Assembly: GCF_002953215.1 (NCBI RefSeq)
Contig: NZ_CP026378.1
Location: forward strand, 2,710,540-2,774,539
DNA length: 64,000 nucleotides
Direction of reading: 5' to 3'
From: Mixta calida
Lineage (GTDB): Bacteria; Pseudomonadota; Gammaproteobacteria; Enterobacterales; Enterobacteriaceae
A program made the position numbers and the translations under genes. The notes beneath the pieces are model-generated. The model had not been told where the DNA came from. It did not search any database and worked only from the letters and a program-made list of their open reading frames with translations. Numbering within the stretch: the first letter of the stretch is position 1; each line of letters opens with the position of its first letter. This document shows, in pieces, positions 35,992 through 43,026 of the stretch.

Positions 35992-37692
35992 ATGAAAACC
36001 ACCTCCCCTGACGGGGCCCACGATCGGGTCAGTTTTTGGCAGCATCTGCGTTTGGTTCCTATGTTCACGACGATTTTCACCGGTATCCTGGTGCTTTTCG
36101 CCCTGAGCATCGGCCTGTCCGGCTGGTTTTTACAGCAAAGCAACCGGTCTCTGGATGAGGCGACGCAGGAAATCCAGATTCGCATGGCGCTCTCCAACAG
36201 CTCCAACCACCTGCGCACCGCCCGGCTGCTGGTGATCCATGCCGCCGCCGCCGCGCGCATAGGCGAAATGGAGGAGTTTCGCTCTATTCTGAGCGCGGTT
36301 GAGAAGCGTCTCGGCCAGGCGCAGCAAAATTTTACTACCTATCAGAATCGTCCCAATAAAGGCGAAGCGGACAGCGCGCTGGACGCGCCGTTGCAGGCGC
36401 GTTTTAACAGCTACCTGGAAAAAGGCGTGATGCCGATGGTACAGTCCGCCAAACAGGGCAGCTTTGAAGGAGTGATTGCGCAGGAAACGGACATTACCCG
36501 CAAGCTCGACGACAGTTATAACGAAGTGCTGTTAAAAGCGATTCAGATCCGCACCGCTCGCGCCGAAGCGATCAATCAGCAGGCCACCGCGCAGTCGCAT
36601 CTCGGCTACCTGATTATGGGCCTGGCGTTCGCCGTCGCGCTGGTGCTGACGCTGATGACCTTTATCTTCCTGCGTCGAGTGGTGATCCAGCCGCTGCATC
36701 AGGCGGGCGAAAGCATCGCGCGCATCGCCGCCGGCGACCTCACCGCCCCGCCCCGCCGCTGGGGCCGTGGCGAAATCGGCGTGCTGAGCGCTAACCTGCA
36801 GGCGATGCAGCAGGCGCTGGTGACTACCGTTGGCGTGGTGCGCGAAGGCGCGGTGGCGATCTATCAGGGTTCTGGCGAAATCAGCGCCGGCAATACCGAT
36901 CTGTCGTCACGCACCGAACAGCAGGCGTCGGCGCTGGAGCAGACCGCCGCCAGCATGGAGCAGCTCACCGCCACGGTGAAACAGAACGCCGATAACGCCC
37001 ATCACGCCAGCCAGCTGGCGGCTGACGCCTCCGGCAAAGCACGGGAGGGCGGCGATATCGTTAGCGGCGTTATCAGCACGATGAACAATATCTCCGGCAG
37101 CTCGAAGAAAATCGCCGAGATCACCACCGTGATCAACAGCATCGCTTTCCAGACCAACATCCTGGCGCTTAACGCGGCGGTGGAAGCGGCGCGTGCCGGG
37201 GAACAGGGACGCGGCTTCGCCGTGGTCGCCAGCGAAGTGCGCAACCTCGCGCAGCGCAGCGCTCAGGCGGCGAAAGAGATTGAGGCGCTGATCGCCGAAT
37301 CGGTGCATCTGATTGGCCAGGGATCTGAGCAGGTCAGCCATGCAGGCGCCACCATGACCGATATTGTCGAGGCGGTGCGACGCGTTACCGATATTATGGC
37401 GGAGATCGCCGCCGCCTCCGACGAGCAGAGCCGCGGCATTCAGCAGGTCAGCCTGGCGGTAACGGAGATGGATAACGTGACGCAGCAAAACGCCTCGCTG
37501 GTAGAAGAAGCCTCATCTGCCGCCGCCTCGCTTGAGGAACAGGCCGCGCGCCTGACGCAGGCCGTCGCCGCGTTTCGTCTGTCACAGCAGGAAACCGCTT
37601 CGTCACCGAAAGTCGCCGCGCCGCAGAAAGCGCCGCCAGCAGCGAAGCTGCGTCCTGCGCTGGCTGAAAATGAGAACTGGGAAACCTTTTAA
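35992..37692 (+). CDS. Methyl-accepting chemotaxis protein with NWETF tail
   Basis: This 566-residue transmembrane receptor resembles the Tar/Tsr class. TM1 is at about 25-48 (MFTTIFTGILVLFALSIGLSGWF, by borders), followed by a periplasmic four-helix bundle, TM2 at about 205-225, HAMP, methylation helices and the [21 protein letters not shown] tip. It ends in NWETF, the CheR/CheB-binding pentapeptide, so it is a major receptor able to assist others. The ligand-binding part has no recognised amino acid-binding arginine set, so the ligand is unknown. It interrupts the E. coli order rcsA-dsrB. Confidence 0.94.
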   Translation: MKTTSPDGAHDRVSFWQHLRLVPMFTTIFTGILVLFALSIGLSGWFLQQSNRSLDEATQEIQIRMALSNSSNHLRTARLLVIHAAAAARIGEMEEFRSILSAVEKRLGQAQQNFTTYQNRPNKGEADSALDAPLQARFNSYLEKGVMPMVQSAKQGSFEGVIAQETDITRKLDDSYNEVLLKAIQIRTARAEAINQQATAQSHLGYLIMGLAFAVALVLTLMTFIFLRRVVIQPLHQAGESIARIAAGDLTAPPRRWGRGEIGVLSANLQAMQQALVTTVGVVREGAVAIYQGSGEISAGNTDLSSRTEQQASALEQTAASMEQLTATVKQNADNAHHASQLAADASGKAREGGDIVSGVISTMNNISGSSKKIAEITTVINSIAFQTNILALNAAVEAARAGEQGRGFAVVASEVRNLAQRSAQAAKEIEALIAESVHLIGQGSEQVSHAGATMTDIVEAVRRVTDIMAEIAAASDEQSRGIQQVSLAVTEMDNVTQQNASLVEEASSAAASLEEQAARLTQAVAAFRLSQQETASSPKVAAPQKAPPAAKLRPALAENENWETF

Positions 37693-37718
37693 TCAGGCGT
37701 GATGCGCTGAGATAAAAA

Positions 37719-37744
37719 AACCACCTTCTGAGAGGTGGTTTTCT
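37719..37744 (+). terminator. Intrinsic terminator after the NWETF chemoreceptor
   Basis: AACCACCT, loop TCTGAG, AGGTGGTT, followed by TTCTTT and preceded by an A tract. It lies between the convergent chemoreceptor and dsrB genes and may serve both. Confidence 0.88.
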
Positions 37745-37942
37745 TTATTCGCCGCCTGAAGCGGGCTCGACGAAAATGCCGTCGTCGTGTCCGGTTTCGT
37801 TAAAAAACCAGATCCCCAGCGGATAATCCTCCAGCGCCACCAGATACATGGTGCCTTCATTAAAATCCTCTACCGCCAATACGGTGCCGGGCCGCCGCGG
37901 ACCGCCATCGGTTTTTACCGTAACGCGATCGTTTACCTTCAT
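37745..37942 (-). CDS. dsrB: DsrB small protein
   Basis: A 65-residue protein nearly identical to E. coli DsrB (62 residues): [19 protein letters not shown], then [29 protein letters not shown] (by borders). Its function is unknown; the SH3-like KOW-type N terminus suggests a small beta-barrel. In E. coli it is sigma-S and H-NS influenced. It is convergent with the chemoreceptor. Confidence 0.95.
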   Translation of the reverse strand: MKVNDRVTVKTDGGPRRPGTVLAVEDFNEGTMYLVALEDYPLGIWFFNETGHDDGIFVEPASGGE

Positions 37943-37999
37943 GTTTATTATGTTCCCCTGCTCAGGCCATTACCGTTACAGCGGAGAATAAACGGCGAA

Positions 38000-38158
38000 T
38001 TAACGCCGCGCAATAACCCAGACCGCATGAATGATGCCGGGGATATAGCCCAACAGCGTTAGCAGGATATTCAGCCAGAATGCGCCGCCAAAACCTACCT
38101 GTAAAAAGACACCCAGCGGCGGTAACAAAATGGCGATAATAATGCGCAATAAATCCAT
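38000..38158 (-). CDS. Pmp3/YqaE-family small membrane protein
   Basis: 52 residues: MDLLRIIIAILLPPLGVFLQVG, then FWLNILLTLLGYIPGIIHAVWVI (by borders). This is the Pmp3/UPF0057 family, two-helix membrane hydrophobins linked to salt and cold stress and membrane potential in yeast and plants. It has the same length as E. coli YqaE. Start chosen has GGAGAAGTT upstream; a longer frame to 38254 adds a hydrophilic, unrelated leader. Confidence 0.93.
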   Translation of the reverse strand: MDLLRIIIAILLPPLGVFLQVGFGGAFWLNILLTLLGYIPGIIHAVWVIARR

Positions 38159-38310
38159 AACTTCTCCTGTTTTGTAGATTTTATCCATGGGTAAGTGTAG
38201 CAGGAAGGTTATTAATTGCCTGTAAGGTCTGGTAAAGGTTAAGAAATATGGCATCGGACATTTTCATTTTCTTAACGTTTTCCCGCAAGACTTCAGACAC
38301 GCTTTTTGCC

Positions 38311-38397
38311 TACACTTATCGCCACTGCACCAACCCCACAGGCGCAGTCAACCTAAAAGTAACAAGGATTTTGCCCGCGCTTCGCGGGCTTTTTTTT
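38311..38397 (+). ncRNA. Candidate small RNA with sigma-S-like -10 and intrinsic terminator
   Basis: Between the divergent Pmp3 and yodD genes, CTACACTTA (TACACT at 38311-38316) matches the -10 preferred by sigma-S/sigma-70, without a good -35. About 75 bases later a strong terminator follows: GCCCGCG, loop CTT, CGCGGGC and eight T residues (38373-38397). A transcript starting at about 38321 would be about 77 nt. It would have a 5' ACTGC/GCAGT stem holding ACCAACCCC in the loop and an A-rich linker (CCTAAAAGTAACAAGG). No ORF of note lies between. I do not recognise it as a known sRNA, so this is a prediction from architecture alone. Confidence 0.55.
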
Positions 38398-38495
38398 AGG
38401 TATTTTCTTATTTGTTCCCTGCCGCGATCCCGCTCGCAACAACCTGGCCCGCATCGCCTATACTTTTTGCGTCCATCCTGGCGTCGGAGGCGGTT

Positions 38496-38705
38496 ATGAA
38501 CAGTGACTCTCGCTACAGCGGCTCGTCGTCTGACAGTGCTGAACCGCGTTCCCCTTTCGCTGGCGCGCAATGTTTTAACCGCATGGATGAAGGAAATGAA
38601 TGGGAGCAACAGGATGCTGAAAGGCGCGCGCGTGGTCATTCAGCGCTGGAAGAAGCGTTTGAACTCGATATTCATGATTGTTCGGTCAGCGAAATGCATC
38701 GTTAA
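38496..38705 (+). CDS. yodD: YodD-like stress protein
   Basis: 69 residues. The C terminus EEAFELDIHDCSVSEMHR closely matches E. coli YodD (...ADAFELDIHDFSVSEVNR), a small protein induced by peroxide and acid. The N-terminal half is divergent and rich in charged residues (MDEGNEWEQQDAERRARG). The start is set by GGAGG (38486-38490) five bases before the ATG; upstream in-frame codons lack a ribosome binding site. It converges on dsrA. Confidence 0.85.
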   Translation: MNSDSRYSGSSSDSAEPRSPFAGAQCFNRMDEGNEWEQQDAERRARGHSALEEAFELDIHDCSVSEMHR

Positions 38706-38730
38706 CAGCGGTATACGCGGGATCGTACAT

Positions 38731-38806
38731 AAAAAAATCCCGGCCTGTTAGGGCCGGGATGACAGAGTCGTCAATGAAATTCGTTACACCAGGAAATTCC
38801 CTTACG
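38731..38806 (-). ncRNA. dsrA: DsrA small regulatory RNA
   Basis: On the minus strand, 20 bases (complement of 38777-38796: TTTCCTGGTGTAACGAATTT) are identical to the E. coli DsrA segment that pairs with the rpoS leader. They are followed by a terminator hairpin ATCCCGGCC/GGCCGGGAT (complement of 38737-38760) and seven U residues, which also matches the DsrA 3' end (E. coli ATCCCGAC...GTCGGGAT). A -10 TACTCT (complement of 38812-38817) sets the 5' end near 38806. The RNA is about 76 nt, shorter than the 87-nt E. coli form: the middle stem-loop (AAGTGCTTCTTGCTTAAGC) is missing. DsrA uses Hfq to activate rpoS and repress hns. Confidence 0.9.
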
Positions 38807-38817
38807 CTGCCAGAGTA

Positions 38818-39093
38818 CGTTAAACATCCCTTAAGATAAATCTTATTCATTCTGCATAATGCCGCCTTTTCCGCCCTGTTTTCTCACGCCGCGCTGGAAA
38901 AGCAGAGAGATTTCACTTTATTAGGCGCGCTTAGCATTTCGCCTTTTCTGACAACAAACGCGCTATTTTCCAGAATTTTCTGAGCCTGCACGAAACGCGC
39001 CTTTTATCTCCACGTCCCTCACAATTAACAACTCTCGTTATACTTAGGCAGAGCATTTACCCCATCGGACGCCGTTATCATGAGGACTTTGGC
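38818..39093. other. Intergenic region between dsrA and yedP
   Basis: About 275 bases holding the promoters of dsrA (leftward) and yedP (rightward). No ORF or repeat is supported. Confidence 0.4.
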
Positions 39094-39900
39094 ATGCCGA
39101 ATTTGCAAGATCCCTTAATGATCGTCACCGACCTCGACGGATCGCTGTTAGATCACCACACCTACAGCTGGCAGCCGGCGGAACCCTGGCTGGCGCGGCT
39201 GCGTGACGCGCAGATCCCGCTGGTGATCTGCACCAGCAAAACCTCAGCGGAGATTATTCCGTTGCAGCAGCGGCTCGGCTTTCCCGGCGCGCCTTTTATT
39301 GCTGAAAACGGCGCGCTGGTGCAGATCGATAATGCGCAGGGCGAGATGGTGCGTCACCACGCGGGCAAAGACTATAGCGAAATCTGCCACTGTCTGCGCC
39401 GCTTGCAGCAGCAGCACCATTTCCGCTTTACCGGCTTTAGCGATTTTACCGAGAAAGAGCTGGCGGCCATTACCGGTCTGCCGCCCGCCGAAGCGGCGCT
39501 GGCGCGCATGCGCGAGGCGTCGGAAACGCTGGTCTGGCGCGACAGCGATGAACAGCTCGCCCTCTTCCGCCAGGCGCTGGAACAGGCGTCGCTGATGCTG
39601 GTGCAGGGCGGCCGTTTCTGGCACGTCATGCCGAAAGGCAGCGGCAAAGGCGAGGCGCTACGCTGGCTGTTGCAAAATATGACCACATCGGGAGGAAAAC
39701 GCTTTATTACCGTCGGGCTTGGCGACGGCCCGAACGACGCGCCGATGCTGGACAGCGTCGATTACGCCGTCGTCATTAAGGGATTCAGCAAAAGCCCGGT
39801 TGAGCTGACGCGCCAGGATGAGCGTCACGTCTATCAAACCACGGAATATGGCCCCGCTGGCTGGTGCGAAGGCCTCGACTATTTTATCTCACAGGAATGA
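39094..39900 (+). CDS. yedP: Mannosyl/glucosyl-3-phosphoglycerate phosphatase (YedP)
   Basis: A 268-residue HAD-IIB phosphatase (271 in E. coli YedP). Motif I is VTDLDGSLLD (about residues 10-19), motif II ICTSKT, the cap follows, motif III the lysine in MPKGSGKGEAL, and motif IV GLGDGPNDAPMLD. It removes the phosphate from mannosyl- or glucosyl-3-phosphoglycerate to give the compatible solute. The next gene, 42 bases on, is a glycosyltransferase that fits the preceding step. In E. coli only the phosphatase is left. Confidence 0.9.
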   Translation: MPNLQDPLMIVTDLDGSLLDHHTYSWQPAEPWLARLRDAQIPLVICTSKTSAEIIPLQQRLGFPGAPFIAENGALVQIDNAQGEMVRHHAGKDYSEICHCLRRLQQQHHFRFTGFSDFTEKELAAITGLPPAEAALARMREASETLVWRDSDEQLALFRQALEQASLMLVQGGRFWHVMPKGSGKGEALRWLLQNMTTSGGKRFITVGLGDGPNDAPMLDSVDYAVVIKGFSKSPVELTRQDERHVYQTTEYGPAGWCEGLDYFISQE

Positions 39901-39942
39901 CCCAGGCGCGGCGTTAACGCCCGCCTTTATGTGGAGCCAGAT

Positions 39943-41163
39943 ATGAGTGATTTTTTCCAGAACGGTGTCATAACGAATTTTCATAACCTGACCGGCCGCT
40001 CAACCGAGGCGCTGGAAAGTGAGATGGTACAGTTTGCGCGTAAACGCAAGATGGGTTTGATTCTGCCGTCGCTGTTTTCCGAACTGGAAGGCCCGGCGCT
40101 GAGCCATATTGTTGATGAGCTGGCGAAAGTGCCCTACCTGGAGGAAATCGTTATTGGGCTCGATCGCGCCGATCGCGATCAGTTTCTTTTCGCGCGCGAC
40201 TTCTTTTCACGCCTGCCGCAGCGCCACCGTATTTTGTGGAACGACGGTCCGCGCCTGAAGGCGATCGATGCAGAGCTGGATAAAGAGGGCCTGTCGCCCA
40301 CGCAGCCGGGCAAAGGCCGCAACGTCTGGTTTTGTACCGGCTATACGCTCGCTTCAGACCGCAGCAGCTGCGTCGCGCTGCACGACTGCGATATCGTCAC
40401 CTATGAGCGCGGCATGCTGGCGCGCCTGCTCTATCCGCTGGCGAATCCGGCGTTTCAGTATGAGTTCTGTAAAGGCTTCTATGCGCGCGTCGCGAACAAC
40501 AAACTCAACGGGCGCGTGGGCCGCCTGCTGGTAGGACCGCTGCTGCGCTCTTTGCAGCAGGTGTATGGGCATTCCGATTATCTCGACTACCTCACCAGCT
40601 TCCGCTATCCGCTCTCCGGCGAGTTCGCCATGCGCACCCACGTGCTGAACGGCATTAAAATCCCCGGCGACTGGGGTCTGGAAATCGGCGTGCTGTCGGA
40701 GATCTACCGCAACTACACCACGCGGCAGACCTGTCAGGTCGAGATCGCCCATAACTACGATCATAAACATCAGCCGCTGTCGGAAGAGGACGGCACCGGC
40801 GGCCTGCGTCGCATGAGCAACGATATTGTGCAGTCGCTGATGCGCAAGCTGGCGACCATGGGCGTGAACCTGACCAGCGACTCCTTCCGCGTGCTGAAGG
40901 CGACCTACTACCGCAACGCGCTCGATATGATGGAAATTTACAGCCACGAGGCGAGCATGAACGGGCTGCATTTCGATCAGCACAGCGAGGAAGCGGCGGT
41001 CGAGATGTTCACTCAGGCGATCCTGGATGCCGGACTGGCGTTTATGGAGCGGCCTAACGATAAGCCGTTTATCCCCAGCTGGAGCCGCGTCCAGTCCGCC
41101 TTCCCCGATATTTTGCAGCGTATCTATCAGGCGGTGGAAGAGGATAACCAGGGCAAGGTGTAA
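39943..41163 (+). CDS. Glycosyltransferase, probable glucosyl/mannosyl-3-phosphoglycerate synthase
   Basis: A 406-residue GT-A-fold enzyme with the metal and nucleotide-sugar motif ALHDCDIVTY (DxD) at about residues 150-158, preceded by GKGRNVWFCTGYTLASDRSSC (by borders). A helical C-terminal part contains HNYDHKHQPLS. Direct coupling to the YedP-type phosphatase suggests it transfers glucose or mannose to 3-phosphoglycerate (GpgS/MpgS role) for osmotic or stress protection. Start MSDFF is chosen because GGAG lies seven bases ahead; an upstream GTG overlaps that site. The exact donor sugar cannot be read from sequence. Confidence 0.78.
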   Translation: MSDFFQNGVITNFHNLTGRSTEALESEMVQFARKRKMGLILPSLFSELEGPALSHIVDELAKVPYLEEIVIGLDRADRDQFLFARDFFSRLPQRHRILWNDGPRLKAIDAELDKEGLSPTQPGKGRNVWFCTGYTLASDRSSCVALHDCDIVTYERGMLARLLYPLANPAFQYEFCKGFYARVANNKLNGRVGRLLVGPLLRSLQQVYGHSDYLDYLTSFRYPLSGEFAMRTHVLNGIKIPGDWGLEIGVLSEIYRNYTTRQTCQVEIAHNYDHKHQPLSEEDGTGGLRRMSNDIVQSLMRKLATMGVNLTSDSFRVLKATYYRNALDMMEIYSHEASMNGLHFDQHSEEAAVEMFTQAILDAGLAFMERPNDKPFIPSWSRVQSAFPDILQRIYQAVEEDNQGKV

Positions 41164-41198
41164 GACGACGGCAAAGCGAGCCGCCTCCTACCGGAATA

Positions 41199-41227
41199 AA
41201 GAAGCCCGCTATCAAGGCGGGCTTCTT
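41199..41227 (+). terminator. Intrinsic terminator of the yedP-glycosyltransferase operon
   Basis: AAGAAGCCCGC (41199-41209), loop TATCAAG, GCGGGCTTCTT (41217-41227): an 11-bp perfect stem with A- and T-rich flanks. It can also end the leftward small membrane protein gene at 41254. Confidence 0.85.
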
Positions 41228-41253
41228 ATTGGGCGCAGGCATAAGCGGCTTCC

Positions 41254-41532
41254 CTACTCTTTTGGACGATTTTGCGCGGGCGATTTGGTTTCAATGCGGC
41301 GCAGCTTCTTCCACGCCTGCCGCACGCCGCGCTGCGCCATCTGACGGGTATAGCGCTCAAATATGGCGGTGCGACGGCGCTGTTCCGTGCGGTTGTCATA
41401 CCACATCATACCGCCGCGCAGCATGGCGAAGGCCACGCCCAGCAGATAGCCCCACTCCTGTAGCGTCAGGCGGGTCACACAGCCCTTCACGATGCCTAAC
41501 AGTAACAACAGCGCGTTCATTAACATCTCCAT
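41254..41532 (-). CDS. Small membrane protein, holin-like
   Basis: 92 residues. It has two hydrophobic stretches (LMNALLLLLGIVKGC and WGYLLGVAFAMLRGGMMWY) joined by TRLTLQEW, followed by a highly basic tail (NRTEQRRRTAIFERYTRQMAQRGVRQAWKKLRR, by borders). The LTxxEW-helix-WYxxR pattern with a charged tail resembles small phage holins, but I cannot place the family firmly. Its upstream region (41533-41625) carries two copies of the motif found before the neighbouring S24 repressor, so it is probably repressed by it. An internal ATG (MLMN) two codons in is possible. Confidence 0.55.
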   Translation of the reverse strand: MEMLMNALLLLLGIVKGCVTRLTLQEWGYLLGVAFAMLRGGMMWYDNRTEQRRRTAIFERYTRQMAQRGVRQAWKKLRRIETKSPAQNRPKE

Positions 41533-41567
41533 CCCTCTTCTCCCAGCGATAAAAGGATGAATTAATA

Positions 41568-41608
41568 ATGAACCAATAGTACATAAATAACAAGAACAAT
41601 TAGTTCAT
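41568..41608. promoter_or_regulatory. Operator-like motif pair upstream of the holin-like gene
   Basis: ATGAACCA (41568-41575) and TAGTTCAT (41601-41608) form an imperfect inverted pair. The first is embedded in TAATAATGAACCAA, which recurs at 42350-42362 before the repressor gene. Confidence 0.5.
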
Positions 41609-41625
41609 TTTGTTAATGAGATCGC

Positions 41626-42303
41626 TTAACCTAAATTTTCCCATTTTGCTTCCACCACCACGCCGATGATGCGGCAATCATCATGAATTTCCTGCATTTT
41701 ATATTCGGGATTCAACGGCTTAAGGTATTTGCGCCCGCCATCTTCGATATAGCGCTTAAAGGTCGCTTCGTTGGCGTTGATTAGCCTGGCAACCACCAGC
41801 TTGCCTGATGTGGCGGGGATATCGGGATCGACCAGAATCATCATCCCTTCCGGGATGCTCAGGCCGACCGGCGACGTCATCGAATCGCCTTTCACCTCCA
41901 GCCAGAAGCTGTTTTCGCTGACGTGGCGCGTGGTGGCGGGCCAGCGGTCGATCTCCGCGCGCGACCAGGGTTCGACCGCTTCGCTCCAGAGCCCGGCGCT
42001 GACCCAGCTGATCAGCGGATAGCAGCGCATAGCGGGCGCCTGGGTAACGCTGCGCACGTTGTTATCCAGCCGCGTCGATCCCAGCTGTAGCCATTCGCGG
42101 CTCACGTCAAGATAGTCGGCCAGCGCCTGGATCTTGCCGTCGCGCGGCAGCGCCTCGCCGTTCAGCCATTTGCCCACCGCGCGCGGCGTTACCGCCAGCG
42201 CGCGCGCCAGGGCGACGCCGCGCCCATGCGCTTCCAGCCCTTTGCGATTGCAGGCTTCGATAAGCCTGGCGGAAAAAGCCTGACGATACGTTTCTTCTGA
42301 CAT
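41626..42303 (-). CDS. S24-family (LexA/CI-like) self-cleaving repressor
   Basis: A 225-residue repressor with an N-terminal helix-turn-helix (RGVALARALAVTPRAVGKWLNGEALPRDGKIQALADYL, by borders, about 28-65) and a C-terminal S24 peptidase domain. The autocleavage bond Ala103-Gly104 is in WVSAGLW, catalytic Ser141 in VKGDSM and Lys183 in ATFKRY. It should therefore be inactivated by RecA in the SOS response like lambda CI. No other phage genes surround it except the holin-like gene, so it is a domesticated or relic prophage repressor. Motif copies flank it on both sides. Confidence 0.88.
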   Translation of the reverse strand: MSEETYRQAFSARLIEACNRKGLEAHGRGVALARALAVTPRAVGKWLNGEALPRDGKIQALADYLDVSREWLQLGSTRLDNNVRSVTQAPAMRCYPLISWVSAGLWSEAVEPWSRAEIDRWPATTRHVSENSFWLEVKGDSMTSPVGLSIPEGMMILVDPDIPATSGKLVVARLINANEATFKRYIEDGGRKYLKPLNPEYKMQEIHDDCRIIGVVVEAKWENLG

Positions 42304-42311
42304 AGTTCACC

Positions 42312-42361
42312 TGGTTCATCAATAGCGCGCCAAAACGCGAAAAATGCGTAATAATGAACCA
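42312..42361. promoter_or_regulatory. Operator-like inverted pair in the S24 repressor promoter
   Basis: TGGTTCAT (42312-42319) and its exact complement ATGAACCA (42354-42361) lie just upstream of the repressor start, 34 bases apart. The same half-site occurs before the holin-like gene. This is the expected arrangement for an autoregulated CI-type repressor. Confidence 0.6.
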
Positions 42362-42416
42362 AATGTACAAAATCGTCGCCCGCCAGTCAAGACCGGCGGG
42401 CACGCAGGAAAGGGAT

Positions 42417-42596
42417 TTAGCTGGCGAGCTGACGGGAAATGTTCACGGGAGAAAGTTCTTCTTCACGGAACGCTTCGCGGCGGACGCTGTAGCCATCGTA
42501 CCAGCGACACTCAACCATTCCGCTGGCGATGCCAGTGACGATCATGGTTTGACCACCCTCTTTATGCTTCACTTCATCGCTGACGCTGATAAACAT
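42417..42596 (-). CDS. yodC: YodC, DUF2158 family small protein
   Basis: 59 residues: MFISVSDEVKHKEGGQTMIV, then GIASGMVECRWYDGYSVRREAF (by borders). It matches E. coli YodC (...KEGGPRMIVTGYSSGMVECRWYDGYGVKREAF...). The DUF2158 fold is a small beta-barrel of unknown function. AAGGAGGCCGCG precedes the start. Position between yedP and yedI is as in E. coli. Confidence 0.93.
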   Translation of the reverse strand: MFISVSDEVKHKEGGQTMIVTGIASGMVECRWYDGYSVRREAFREEELSPVNISRQLAS

Positions 42597-42784
42597 AACG
42601 CGGCCTCCTTAGTTAGGTTAAAAAGCACCCATTATGTATAGCAGGCAGCACCTGGATTTTCCTCCAGCGCAGATAAAAAGCCGGAGCTGACACGCAACAG
42701 CCAGTGAAAAATAAGGAATATAAACAAAGCGCGTAAAAATTGACGCTGCCGTTTAATATTTATAGCCCACTGAAAAAAGGGCAT

Positions 42785-42810
42785 AAAAAAACGGACCTGA
42801 GTCCGTTTTT
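42785..42810. terminator. Bidirectional terminator upstream of yodC
   Basis: AAAAAACGGAC, loop CTGA, GTCCGTTTTT. It is perfectly symmetric and closes the leftward transcript of the small acidic gene at 42855-42986. Confidence 0.85.
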
Positions 42811-42854
42811 GCGCGTTTTGATCACGACCGTCGCCAGCCGATCCCGGCTTAAAT

Positions 42855-42986
42855 TCAGATTTTGCAGCCTTCGCAGTCCGCTTCGTCATCCATCAGCTCA
42901 GGCAGTTCGCTCGCTTTCTTTTCCGCGTTGGCCTGCGCCTCTTCCAGCTGGGCGTCAATATCAAACTCAAACATATCGTCGTTCAT
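42855..42986 (-). CDS. Small acidic protein of 43 residues with terminal CxxC
   Basis: The frame encodes MNDDMFEFDIDAQLEEAQAN, then EKKASELPELMDDEADCEGCKI (by borders). It is strongly acidic, helical in the middle and ends with a Cys-x-x-Cys pair. GGGAG lies six bases before the ATG and a strong terminator follows 45 bases after the stop, so it is probably a real gene. I do not recognise a named family. The CEGC tail could bind metal or form a disulfide. Confidence 0.65.
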   Translation of the reverse strand: MNDDMFEFDIDAQLEEAQANAEKKASELPELMDDEADCEGCKI

Positions 42987-43026
42987 GGCATGCTCCCGTT
43001 AATCAAATTTCGCCGCTCTTTATACC

